Below are positions 1 through 8,825 of a stretch of 64,000 bases of DNA, in pieces. A model generated the notes under the pieces. The model searched no databases, was not told where the DNA came from, and saw nothing but the letters and a program-made list of their open reading frames with translations. A program made the position numbers and the translations under genes. Position 1 is the first letter of the stretch. Each line of letters opens with the position of its first letter. Source of the stretch: JAXGTD01 sp040775095 (lineage in GTDB: Bacteria > Pseudomonadota > Gammaproteobacteria > Chromatiales > Chromatiaceae); contig JAXGTD010000002.1 in NCBI GenBank assembly GCA_040775095.1, positions 1-64,000 on the forward strand. The letters are read 5' to 3'.

Positions 1-2
1 AG

Positions 3-137
3 GTCGACGAGCTGATGTCCGTCTGAGACCAGCTCGAAGACCAGCTCACCACCGCCCAAACCGACAGCCGTCGACTACTCGAAGCCGTGCTGCACCAGGC
101 GGTGACTCCCGCGCCAAACGAGACCCTGCACCCTTAG
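3..137 (+). pseudogene. hsdS: C-terminal remnant of a type I restriction specificity subunit (HsdS), interrupted by a stop
   Basis: The frame reads VDELMSV, stop, DQLEDQLTTAQTDSRRLLEA and continues to TAG at 135-137. The residues on both sides of the stop match the usual C-terminal coiled-coil end of HsdS, where a Cys-Asp pair follows the VDELM segment. Here the Cys codon position (24-26) is TGA. In the family this helix separates or orients the target recognition domains and contacts HsdM. The rest of the gene lies before the window, so it is unclear whether a functional, slightly shortened protein is made. I infer a decayed or truncated type I system. A point error at base 26 would restore the frame. 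Confidence 0.6.
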
Positions 138-783
138 CCAGAAGCGGCAACCAACCGCGCAAGCCGCCGCCGGATCGCCCGGCACCGAGGGCTCAATGTC
201 GCTTGCAAGCGCCCCGGCACGCCTTGGCGCGGACCTCGCCAACCGCAACCGGCCCCTTTGCGGCGCCCTTCCCGGCCGGGTGTGGCCCGCGGACAATACG
301 CCCGCCATCTCCTGCACCGACGGGAGACACGCGCGGCCAGCACCGAAACCAAAACGCCATCACGGAAGCCAGGTCAGCGGCGAGACCGGCTTCAACTCCT
401 GCCCCTGCCACCGACGCCCGTCCCATCGATGCCCTCCGTGCGTGCGCACCGGCGAAAACCGCCTCCATTGGCCGATCAATCTCGTCGTCCGTGAGGACGA
501 CTGCCAGCATTCAACGCAAGCGCTTCAAGCTCGCCCTCGATCGCGGCACACCAACGGCTTGGGCGATCAGCGGCGAGCATTCGGGAGCCATCGGCTCGCC
601 GCGGGGAGGTCGTTACGTGTCGTGGTTTGTGCCACAATAAACCCGATTCCCACGGTGAGTGGGGTGACGTTTACGTCCGGCGAACGCATCGCTTTGCGAA
701 ACGGCAGGGGCGCAGAGCCGACCGCCGGTTGGAGCTCGCGGCCCTGGCAAACAACGCCTCGTGTGTCGGCGTGGCACAGCGCT
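138..783. other. 646-bp stretch without a convincing gene
   Basis: A frame open from 196 runs into the binding-protein gene that follows, but its first 196 codons have no recognisable domain and a coding bias unlike the rest. Short frames on both strands (for example plus 203-640 and minus 193-510) look like shadows. No terminator, tRNA or insertion-sequence end was recognised. It probably carries the promoter of the operon starting at 784. Confidence 0.4.
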
Positions 784-1956
784 ATGATTGGCAGTCGATA
801 CCGTCGATTCGTCGCGCCCGGGCCGACCTTCTCGGTCCAGGCCGCGGGCGTTGTGGTTCTCACGTTCCTCGCAATTCTCTCCGGCTGCCGCGCCCCGGAA
901 CCCCCGCCGCCGTTGCTGCGGGTGGGGCATGCCCCGCACGACCACCACGCGCCCCTTTTCGTTGCTGCCACCTTTCCTGGCCGCGTCCGGACGGCCTCCG
1001 GCGTGCATCTGGTGGAGCGTGAGTTTGCCAAGCGCTACGACCTGGTTGAAGGATCGCGCACCTGGGCCAGACTGAGCATCGATGCGAGTACCGGCGGTGC
1101 CGGGTTGATCCGGCGACTGGCGGAGGACCAGCTGGATGTGAGCTTCGGCGGCGTTCCCGCCATTCTGGTTCAGATCGATCAGGGGGCGCCGATTCGCATG
1201 CTCAGCCCGCTGATGCGTGACGGTGCGGGTTTGGTCATCGCCAAAGCGCTGCCGGTGCGGACCTGGGCGGGGTTTCTGGATTATGCTCGCCAGCCACGCT
1301 CCGAGCCGTTGCGCATCGGCTACAAGGCCGACCTGTCGGTTCAGAATCTGGTGTTCGAGCAGCGGCTTGCCGACGCGGGCATCCGTTACGCCAAGTCGAG
1401 CGACGCGACGGACGTCCAGATTCGGCTACTGAACCTGTCCGGGGCTCGGAATCTGGTGCCGGCATTGCGACATGGCCTGTTGGACGGGTTTGTCACGATG
1501 CAGCCCTACCTGGCGCTGGCTGAGGCCGACGGGAGCGGGCGACTGGTCGCCCTGCTAAGCGGCATGACGGGTTCGGCTTCGGATTTCGGTTACCCCTGTT
1601 GTGCAATTGCGGCCCGCACCGCGGCGCTCGAGGCCCATGGTGAGGCCATCTCACGTTTCGTCGACCTCATGCGGGTGGCAACCGATCTCATCTATGCGCA
1701 ACCCGAGCTCTGCGCGAGCGCGGTCAGTGCGTGGCTTGGCACCACAGCCGCGATCGAACGCCAGTCGCTACCAACCACGCGCTTCTCCATGGAACGCGAT
1801 GCCGCTTGGGATCGGGGCGTCCTGCAATGGTGTGAGCGGCTGCGTCCACCCGGTCCGCTCACGGGTGCATTGTCCACGGGTGTGCCGCGTGCATCGCTGC
1901 TTGAGCGTATCTACGCTGTCCCCGAGCCCGCTGCCCAGCGGGGCTCGGGCCAATGA
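784..1956 (+). CDS. ABC-type periplasmic substrate-binding lipoprotein (NMT1/SsuA-like)
   Basis: This 390-aa protein starts MIGSRYRRFV and has a hydrophobic signal segment ending in the lipobox LSGC near residue 36, so it is predicted to be a lipoprotein. The body resembles periplasmic binding proteins of the nitrate/sulfonate/taurine/thiamine-precursor type: an early segment ending HHAPLFVAA, then DVSFGGVPAILVQIDQG, and a C-terminal helical part. The frame is open upstream to 196, but ATG 784 places the signal peptide at the N-terminus. No permease or ATPase is nearby. Instead its TGA overlaps the ATG of the following GGDEF-EAL sensor by 4 bp (ATGA), so the two are probably translated together. 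I infer that it presents a ligand to that sensor's periplasmic domain rather than serving transport. The ligand is unknown. Confidence 0.72.
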   Translation: MIGSRYRRFVAPGPTFSVQAAGVVVLTFLAILSGCRAPEPPPPLLRVGHAPHDHHAPLFVAATFPGRVRTASGVHLVEREFAKRYDLVEGSRTWARLSIDASTGGAGLIRRLAEDQLDVSFGGVPAILVQIDQGAPIRMLSPLMRDGAGLVIAKALPVRTWAGFLDYARQPRSEPLRIGYKADLSVQNLVFEQRLADAGIRYAKSSDATDVQIRLLNLSGARNLVPALRHGLLDGFVTMQPYLALAEADGSGRLVALLSGMTGSASDFGYPCCAIAARTAALEAHGEAISRFVDLMRVATDLIYAQPELCASAVSAWLGTTAAIERQSLPTTRFSMERDAAWDRGVLQWCERLRPPGPLTGALSTGVPRASLLERIYAVPEPAAQRGSGQ

Positions 1957-4900
1957 GACGCTGGTCTGTAGCCCGCAAGGTTGCCCTGGTCTTTGTCGCG
2001 CTTTTTACGACGACCTCGATGGTGATTGCCGCCGCCGCCTGGCACGCGGTGGCCGTTGAGCGCAACATCGCGCAAGTTGAGGCGGTGCAGCAGTTGATGG
2101 CGCGCCTTGCGACGCTCCGCGTTGTGGAACCATCCCGGGTCGCAACCGACGCACAGGCCGCGGAGGACCAGGAGACCCGATGGCGCGAGCTGGAGCAGGC
2201 ACTGGAGCGAGTCGCGGGGTTTGCCGCCGACCTGCCGCCGAACCTGAACGAAGGATTGGCGCGCTTTCAGAGCAGCCTGGCGCATTACCGCGCCGCCTTC
2301 GCCGAGACGGTCGACGCCTATCGTGACGACCAACGTTACGTGCGCGAGCAGCTGTTTTCCCGAACGCCGGTGCCCACCGCCTCCGCTTCGGATTCCGAGC
2401 GGGTCGCTCGGATTGCCGCGCAACTGTCGCGGTTCTATGCCTTGCGCGACTTGTCAGAGCTGGATCGAATCCGCTCGGGGCTGGCGCAGGTGCAGGACAC
2501 GGGGTTGCGGCACGCGTTGCGCGAGCGCCTCGCCAAGGCCGAGGCCAACTATCTGAGCTATCTTGGCGTGCGCGAGCGGCAGGTGTTTCTGGACCATGCC
2601 CTGAACTGGTTGAGCGAGATCGGCGGCGAGGTGCTGGCGGAGCTTGATCGTCGCGAGCGGCAAAGCGATCGATGGTTGGCCGGGACCCTGGCGGGGCTTC
2701 TGGTGCTCTACCTTGCGTTGGTCTTGCTCATCGGCCGGGCCGCACTGCGCTATATCAACCGCTTCCTGGCGGCTCAGACCTATGCCATCGCCGAGATCGA
2801 GCGAGGCCGCTACGACTTTAAGCCTCACCCGCTCCCAGACGACGAGCTTGGGAAGCTGGGTCGGTTCATCAAGCGGGTCGCGCTCGGACTCGGCGAGAAC
2901 CGGGCGCGGCTCGAGCAGAGCATGAATCGCTTGCGGTTGGCAGCGAGCGTCTTCAACAGCGCGCGCGAGGCGATCATCATCACCAACCTGCGTGGTCGCA
3001 TCGTCGATCTGAACCCCGCCTTCACAGACATGACCGGTTGGCCGCGGGACCAGGCGATTGGCCGGAGCCTGCGCCGCCTGCTCTCGGATCACGATGGCGA
3101 GACTTTCTACCGCACCGTCCTTCGAGACTTGGTCAGCGACGGCTTCTGGCGCGGTGAAGCCTCTGTCCGCCGCCTGGATAGCAATCCATTCCCGGCCCTG
3201 GTGGTCGCCTCGGAGGTCAAGGATGAGGCGGGATTGGCCACCCATTACGTGTGGCTGTGCGACAACATCACCCAGATCAAGCAACAGCAGCACCAGCTCG
3301 AACACCTGGCACGCCATGATGCCCTGACGCAGCTGCCGAATCGCATTCTGTTCGCCGATCGACTCGAGCAGGCGATGGCGCAGGTGCAGCGCGACGGCGG
3401 TGTACTGGCGGTGGGCTATCTGGACCTGGATGAATTCAAGGCGATCAACGACTCCCTGGGTCACCGGGCCGGCGACCGGCTTCTGGTCGAAGTCGGTAAA
3501 CGTCTGCGCGGAATCTTGCGGAGCGTGGATACCGTGGCGCGGTTCGGTGGTGACGAGTTTGCCCTGCTACTGAACGAGGTGCAGGGTGCCGAGGGGTGCC
3601 GCGTGAGCCTCGCTCGGCTCCAGGCTGGATTCACCAAGCCTTTTGCGCTCGGCGGCGGTCCATTGCTGCAGATCTCGGCCAGCATCGGGGCGACCATCTA
3701 CAGCGGCGGGCCGGCCACCGCGGACGAACTGGTGCGCCATGCCGACCAGGCCCTGTATCGCGCCAAGGAACTGGGCCGCAACCGCTTCCATGTGTTCGAA
3801 AAAGGGCGGGATTGGCCGCACGTCGATCGTGAGAGCACGTTGACCCGGATCGAGCGGGCACTGGCGGACGGCGAATTCGCCCTCTATTACCAACCGAAGG
3901 TGGACCTGCGCCGCGGCCAAGTGGTCGGTGCCGAGGCCCTCATCCGCTGGCTCCATCCACAACGTGGCGTCGTGCCACCGGCGGAGTTTCTGCCCGTCGT
4001 CGAGGGCACCGAATTCGTCGGCCCGCTCGGCGACTGGGTCTTGGATACCGCGTTGGGTCAGCTGGCGATCTGGCGTACGGCGGGACTCGATCTATCCGTG
4101 AGCGTCAACATCTCGCCGAGGCATCTGCAGACATCGGGTTTTGCCGCGCGCCTGGCCAGGCATCTCAATGCGCACGAGACAGTCCCACCGTCCTGCCTCG
4201 AGCTCGAGATCCTGGAGTCCACCACGCTGGGGGACATCGGCTTCATCTCCTCGGTGATCACCGAATGTCGCGCCCATGGGGTGCGGTTCGCCCTCGATGA
4301 CTTCGGCACCGGCTTTTCATCCCTCGCCTATCTTAGGGAGGTACCCGCCGATGTGATCAAGATCGATCAGAGCTTCGTGCGCGGCATGTTGGCCGACTCC
4401 AACGACCTCGCGCTGGTCACGGCCGTCATCGGTCTCGGCCGAACCTTTCGCAAGCAGGTGGTCGCCGAGGGTGTCGAAACCAACGATCATTGCCTGGTGC
4501 TCCTTCGCGCCGGCTGCGATCAGGTACAAGGTTTCGGTATCGCCCGTCCAATGCCGGCCGATGAGCTGCCCGGGTGGGTGGAACGATTTACCCCGGATCC
4601 CAGCTGCCAGGCAGAGTCGGCCCATGTCTGGCCGGAGGGTAATCTGCCGATGTTAGCGGCCGACGTTGCGCATGGCCGCTGGATGGCCCAGGTCGAAGCC
4701 TACCTGGCCGACCCCGACCCACGAGCCGCAACGCCACGCGCGTTGGCATCGGACCAATGCCCACTCGGGCTGCTCGCCAAGATGGGCGATCGCGAGTCCT
4801 TCCCCCAAACGGGCGACCTCGAGCGGGTTTCGAGCGCGCATGCCAAGGCGCATCGGGTTGCCGCCGAGGCGGTCACCCTTAAGCAGTCGGGGGAGCTGGA

Positions 4901-4994
4901 GGCCGCGCTCGCCTTGCGCCAGACGCTGCATCAGGCCGAAGCCGACCTGCTCGACGCGCTCGTTTCGGTGCGTCGCAACGCTGGCCCACCATGA
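1953..4994 (+). CDS. Membrane sensor with PAS, GGDEF, EAL and C-terminal CZB-like domains (cyclic-di-GMP turnover)
   Basis: A 1013-aa protein. Visible in order: TM helix about residues 8-28; a helical periplasmic domain of about 210 residues; a second TM about 240-262; a HAMP-like stretch; a PAS domain about 325-445; a GGDEF domain with intact GGDEF at 532-536; an EAL domain with EAL at 661-663 plus NISPRH, DDFGTG, KIDQSFV and VAEGVET; and a C-terminal segment about 900-1000 with the spacing of a chemoreceptor zinc-binding (CZB) domain (HGRW, QCPLG, SAHAKAH). Both catalytic sites look complete, so it could make and degrade c-di-GMP. The upstream gene supplies a binding lipoprotein overlapping by 4 bp. 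A CZB domain behind EAL would add cytoplasmic zinc sensing. Which catalytic direction dominates cannot be told from sequence. Confidence 0.88.
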   Translation: MRRWSVARKVALVFVALFTTTSMVIAAAAWHAVAVERNIAQVEAVQQLMARLATLRVVEPSRVATDAQAAEDQETRWRELEQALERVAGFAADLPPNLNEGLARFQSSLAHYRAAFAETVDAYRDDQRYVREQLFSRTPVPTASASDSERVARIAAQLSRFYALRDLSELDRIRSGLAQVQDTGLRHALRERLAKAEANYLSYLGVRERQVFLDHALNWLSEIGGEVLAELDRRERQSDRWLAGTLAGLLVLYLALVLLIGRAALRYINRFLAAQTYAIAEIERGRYDFKPHPLPDDELGKLGRFIKRVALGLGENRARLEQSMNRLRLAASVFNSAREAIIITNLRGRIVDLNPAFTDMTGWPRDQAIGRSLRRLLSDHDGETFYRTVLRDLVSDGFWRGEASVRRLDSNPFPALVVASEVKDEAGLATHYVWLCDNITQIKQQQHQLEHLARHDALTQLPNRILFADRLEQAMAQVQRDGGVLAVGYLDLDEFKAINDSLGHRAGDRLLVEVGKRLRGILRSVDTVARFGGDEFALLLNEVQGAEGCRVSLARLQAGFTKPFALGGGPLLQISASIGATIYSGGPATADELVRHADQALYRAKELGRNRFHVFEKGRDWPHVDRESTLTRIERALADGEFALYYQPKVDLRRGQVVGAEALIRWLHPQRGVVPPAEFLPVVEGTEFVGPLGDWVLDTALGQLAIWRTAGLDLSVSVNISPRHLQTSGFAARLARHLNAHETVPPSCLELEILESTTLGDIGFISSVITECRAHGVRFALDDFGTGFSSLAYLREVPADVIKIDQSFVRGMLADSNDLALVTAVIGLGRTFRKQVVAEGVETNDHCLVLLRAGCDQVQGFGIARPMPADELPGWVERFTPDPSCQAESAHVWPEGNLPMLAADVAHGRWMAQVEAYLADPDPRAATPRALASDQCPLGLLAKMGDRESFPQTGDLERVSSAHAKAHRVAAEAVTLKQSGELEAALALRQTLHQAEADLLDALVSVRRNAGPP

Positions 4995-5361
4995 ACATGG
5001 GCCAGACAGCGAGGCGTTCGTGGCCTAGCAACCCCCTCCTGATGCGATGCGCGCGCCGCCGTGGTCTGCGGATTCTTGGCAACGGCCCCGGTGCGGAGAC
5101 TGACTACTTTCAAGAAGGGCGTTGGCAACCCGGCGGCCAAACCACCGCGCGTCCACTGGGACCATCCTCACGCCTGCTGCCACCGAGACCCTCAAACCAC
5201 TCCACAGCGATTTTACGAGGGGCCGTTTCACACCCATCGGCAAAGCGGGAAGCCCTCGTCGGGCCTCCGTCGGAGGCACCGATCGCGTTCTGCCTCCTGA
5301 TTGCCTGGCATGGTCTATTTTTTTCAGAGAGATTCGCACTTTTGTTGGAAGGAGATAAGAG
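4995..5361. other. 367-bp intergenic region, no gene seen
   Basis: No frame here has a recognisable product. The last part (about 5305-5345) is markedly T-rich (a run of seven T near 5320), unlike the flanking GC-rich DNA, and probably holds the promoter of the diguanylate cyclase that follows. A strong Shine-Dalgarno, GGAAGGAGAT, lies at 5348-5357. Confidence 0.4.
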
Positions 5362-7017
5362 TTGGGCAACAACCAGAACAGCAGTTCCTCCACCCGGGGC
5401 GTGTCCACGGCCGCACCTGCAGCGGTTTGGCGCTACATTTTTGACGCGTTGGAAGGTCCGGCCTTTCTCCACGATGAGGATTTCCGTGTGATCCTCGCCA
5501 ACCAGGCGTACTGTGCCGCGGCAGGAATGAGTGAGGCCGAGGTGCTGGGTAGGCCCTATTGGGAGGTCTTCCCTCTGGGGACGGGGCCGCTGCCTGGCTG
5601 CAAAGAGGCAACCCTGCGCAGCGACAGAACCGGAAGCCGCGAGGAGGTGAGGATTGGCGAGAGACTCTTTCTCTCTGTCGGTTCCACGGTGCGCGATGAT
5701 CAGGGCACGATTCTCTATTCTTTGCACCTATTCCACGACATCACTGCCCAACGGCAGAGTGAAGACGACCTGCGCGACGCCAAGAGCTTGCTCCAGTCCG
5801 TCGTGGAAAACGTGCCTATGCGGATCTTCTGGAAAGACCGTGATTTTCGCTATTTGGGTTGCAACTCCCTCTTTGCCAACGATGCAGGATATCCCAACCC
5901 CGATGACCTGATTGGCAAAGATGATTTCGAAATGACGTGGAGAGATCAGGCCCAACTGTATCGTGATAGCGATAACTCCGTGATGACTAGCGGGCCAAAA
6001 CTCGCATACGAAGAGCCTCAGACCACACCCGATGGCAACACGATCTGGCTACGCACTTCCAAGGTGCCATTGCGGGATGATCGCGATGAGGTTATTGGCG
6101 TCCTGGGTATCTACGACGACATCACGGAGCACAAGTACCTGCAAGAGCAGATCCGTCAGGAGGAAGCCAAGTATCGCACCATTTTTGAGCGCGTATGGGA
6201 TGTGATCTACCTTGTGGCACGGGATGGGACCTTCAACGCCCTGAGCCCATCATTCGAAATCTATACGGGTTGGCAGCCCCAGGATTGGATTGGCAAATCA
6301 TTTGCCAGCATCCTTCACCCCGAGGATGTCGAATTTGCCACGGAATTATACAGTTCCGTCCTCGCGGGCAGGGCCGCACCGAGTTTTGAGCTGCGCATTG
6401 CCAAGAAATCCGGCGGATACTTTAATTCCGAGCTGAGTCTGGTGCCCGTGGATTTTGGGGACGGAACCGCGGCATTCGGTATCGCGCGGGACATCACCGC
6501 ACGCAAGCAGGCGGAAAAAGCGCTCAGATATCTCGCCACGACGGACACCCTGACGGGCATAACCAATCGGCACACCTTTTCCGCCGTGCTCGCGGAAGAG
6601 ATCGCCCGCGCGAGGAGCTACGAAACGCCTTTCTCGCTCATCATGTGTGATGTGGACCATTTTAAGCTAGTGAACGACAACTTCGGTCACCCGGTCGGCG
6701 ACATGGTCCTGCGCCAAGTCGCCCGCTTGCTAAAAAAGCGCACACGATCGTCCGATGTCGTTGCCAGATGGGGTGGCGAGGAATTCATGACGCTCCTGCC
6801 TCAGACACCCCGTGATGCGGCTCGTGTTGTGGCGGAGAAGATACGCGCCGCGGTTGCCTCGCACAACTTCGATCAAGTGGGGGCGCTGACAGTCAGTCTT
6901 GGCGTGACTTCACTCAATCCGACAGAAGAGCTCAGCGCGATTCTCAATCGGGTCGACGAGGCACTCTATAAGGCGAAACGAAACGGGCGAAATCGTGTTG
7001 AAGTCGTGGCAGGTTAG
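5362..7017 (+). CDS. Triple-PAS diguanylate cyclase
   Basis: A 551-aa soluble protein with three PAS domains (about residues 20-130, 140-265 and 275-390) and a C-terminal GGDEF domain of about 160 residues. The active-site motif is GGEEF within ARWGGEEFMTLL, which is the functional variant, and MCDVDHFKLVND carries the metal-binding Asp. No TM segment or signal peptide is evident, so sensing is cytoplasmic. The start is TTG 5362, chosen because GGAAGGAGAT sits 4-8 bases upstream and no ATG is better placed. Codon use is less GC-biased than in the surrounding genes, consistent with the gene being foreign to the host. Its product would feed the same c-di-GMP pool as the sensor encoded upstream; the PAS ligands are unknown. 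Confidence 0.87.
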   Translation: MGNNQNSSSSTRGVSTAAPAAVWRYIFDALEGPAFLHDEDFRVILANQAYCAAAGMSEAEVLGRPYWEVFPLGTGPLPGCKEATLRSDRTGSREEVRIGERLFLSVGSTVRDDQGTILYSLHLFHDITAQRQSEDDLRDAKSLLQSVVENVPMRIFWKDRDFRYLGCNSLFANDAGYPNPDDLIGKDDFEMTWRDQAQLYRDSDNSVMTSGPKLAYEEPQTTPDGNTIWLRTSKVPLRDDRDEVIGVLGIYDDITEHKYLQEQIRQEEAKYRTIFERVWDVIYLVARDGTFNALSPSFEIYTGWQPQDWIGKSFASILHPEDVEFATELYSSVLAGRAAPSFELRIAKKSGGYFNSELSLVPVDFGDGTAAFGIARDITARKQAEKALRYLATTDTLTGITNRHTFSAVLAEEIARARSYETPFSLIMCDVDHFKLVNDNFGHPVGDMVLRQVARLLKKRTRSSDVVARWGGEEFMTLLPQTPRDAARVVAEKIRAAVASHNFDQVGALTVSLGVTSLNPTEELSAILNRVDEALYKAKRNGRNRVEVVAG

Positions 7018-7068
7018 ATATCTCATCGGAGATGATGGTTTCGGACTCGAAGGTAACCAATCGATAGC

Positions 7069-7203
7069 ATGTGTAATGTTCCGATCATGGACGACAAGCC
7101 TCATACGGTGCGGAAGTGCGAGCCGCGGCGCAAGGGATTAGAGACGCCCAGACTGCTCGCCATCGATCTACAATTCCGCGATTGGGACCCGGTCACCGAT
7201 TGA
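7069..7203 (+). CDS. Possible 44-aa small protein, unrecognised
   Basis: The frame begins MCNVPIMDDKPHTVRK and ends FRDWDPVTD with TGA at 7201-7203. The composition is protein-like (charged, with a basic central part), but I recognise no family and see no strong Shine-Dalgarno. It lies in a decayed accessory region and may be the end of a lost gene rather than a real small gene. Confidence 0.2.
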   Translation: MCNVPIMDDKPHTVRKCEPRRKGLETPRLLAIDLQFRDWDPVTD

Positions 7204-7991
7204 ACTGACAGAGCTGCCGCCGGATGGCAGTACCCCCAGCCGACGATTACTGGCTGTTCTACCGAGATGTCGGGTCGGTAGTTTTCCCCCGGCCAGTCTT
7301 CGTGGATCCTGCCTGGGCGACACCTCCTCGGCCTCGATTGGTCTGCTCACCATCGCTTCGGCGGTGCATCTGGCCTCCTCCGGGAATACCAGCCGCAACG
7401 AAGCAATCGTGGCGAAGTTGCGCAACCGTCCGCGTGGTTGGCGAATCCCCATCGCTGTGTAACCAATCATTCCGCGGCATCCTTCCCGCCGGCCAAGCGC
7501 TCCATGGGGAGCTTGAGCTACTGCTTGACGCGGGTGACAGCCGGCCGAACCGGGCGTACCGGCGCGCTTGGCAGCAGCATCGTCGGTCGGTCGGTTCGGC
7601 CGGCCCATCCAGCACCCAGGCTGTCGCAGCCTTCAGGGCACTGGTCGGGGGCTACTACTCGGCGGCGGCGTCGCTGCTTGACAGAGATTGTGGATACGGA
7701 CCGGGCTGGCCGCGCATGTTCATATCGTTCGCCCTCTGGATCAGGGCTTCCTTGTCGTACCCCAGCGTTGTCAGCATGTCGAGAATCGTCTCCACTCCGA
7801 GCTTGTTTTGCGGGCTGGTTGCCAGCCACGCCAGGCACGTTCTGAATTGACCTTGGGGTAAGAGCAAAAGGTAAAGAGGGCGGGGCGGGGGTGCTCCCTC
7901 GATCACTATCCGCAACCAATAGATATAGATACACAAACCCACTTCTGCAGGGTCGGATGGTCCGACCCCTCAGTCACAAGTGAGGCCCCCC
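7204..7991. other. 788-bp degenerate accessory DNA
   Basis: No intact gene is visible. On the minus strand a frame covering 7942-7655 contains the protein-like segment LGVETILDMLTTLGYDKEAL at its C-terminal half, which may be a remnant of a lost gene; its N-terminal half is low quality. Other frames in both directions have atypical, Arg/Ser-rich translations and are probably noise. I could not match any transposase. Confidence 0.3.
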
Positions 7992-8757
7992 ATGACCCTC
8001 GGCGGCATTAGCCGCGGCACCCTCCGTGCCCAAGATTTGATCCCCGCCTTTCTCGACGCGGTATCCGAGCACGCCCCGGATGAGTACGCCCAACTGCTGG
8101 CATCCGCGTTCGGGCCAATCCCGGCCCACGCCATGGAAGACGACGCCGCCACCTGGTGGAACAGCGACGACGCGGGCTATCTGCTCGAAGAACTGCAGGA
8201 CCTGCTTAGCGAGCACGCCCCCGACTACTGCTACTTCGGCACGACCGAAGGCGATGGATCCGACTTCGGCTTTTGGATTGATTGGGAATCAATCGCATCT
8301 GACGCGCGCGACGAAGAATTGCTGCTGGTTGACGACATCCAACACGACATCGACGCCACAACACGACATCGACGCCATGCTTGGAGAATCCCGCGAACCC
8401 ATCGCCGACGAATGGGCCGTGCACGACTACGACAGTCTCCCCAACCTCGGGGAGTACCCCAGCATCGACCAGATCGCCACCATCGCCCAGGGGATCGAAG
8501 AACACGGCGAAGCCTTCGCCGCCTATGTCGAGTGGCTTGGTCCCGACGGGGCCAGCATCGAAGACTTCAACGACAAATACCTCGGGGAGCTCGACACCCG
8601 CGCCGAGCTCGCCGAAGACTGGTTGGACAACATCGCGGGGCTCGCCGAAGTACCCGAGCACCTGCAAGCCTACTTCGACTTCGACGCCTACGGGCGAGAC
8701 ATGCTCCTGGACGGGTGCGTCGTCAACGAAGGCGGGCACTGGTTCTACAACACCTGA
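7992..8757 (+). pseudogene. ardA: ArdA-type antirestriction gene, fused and frameshifted by a 19-bp tandem duplication
   Basis: Frame 1 starts at ATG 7992 (SD GAGG at 7982-7985) and encodes MTLGGISRGTLRAQDLIPAF..., resembling a small protein often found next to ardA on plasmids and ICEs. From about codon 95 (FWIDWESI) it passes toward ArdA-like sequence. At 8340-8377 a 19-bp unit is present twice in tandem, shifting the frame by +1. After it the second frame reads MLGESREPIADEWAVHDYD... to VVNEGGHWFYNT (TGA 8755-8757), typical of the C-terminal two-thirds of ArdA, an acidic DNA mimic that blocks type I restriction enzymes. Removing one copy gives continuous VDDIQHDIDAMLGESREP. The N-terminal ArdA part looks deleted and joined to the preceding gene. 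Function is probably lost, unless the downstream frame is translated alone from ATG 8378. Confidence 0.7.
8340..8377 (+). repeat. 19-bp perfect tandem duplication inside ardA
   Basis: CAACACGACATCGACGCCA occurs at 8340-8358 and again at 8359-8377. Because 19 is not a multiple of three it breaks the reading frame; one copy restores an ArdA-like frame. Confidence 0.95.
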
Positions 8758-8792
8758 GCCGGGGCGCGGCGCAACGCCAACCCAACGCAAAG

Positions 8793-8814
8793 GGGGCCGC
8801 AAGGCCCCTTTTTT
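8793..8814 (+). terminator. Rho-independent terminator after ardA
   Basis: GGGGCC / GGCCCC form a GC-rich hairpin (8793-8808) with a GCAA-type loop followed by six T, 36 bp downstream of the ardA stop. Confidence 0.75.
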
Positions 8815-8825
8815 CGTGCCCCACC

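Noticed and set aside
196..1956. 586-aa version of the binding protein starting at 196
   Set aside because: It would put the lipoprotein signal in the middle of the protein; ATG 784 puts it at the N-terminus.
7204..7900. Transposase remnant in the accessory DNA
   Set aside because: No DDE or HTH motif and no terminal inverted repeats could be found.
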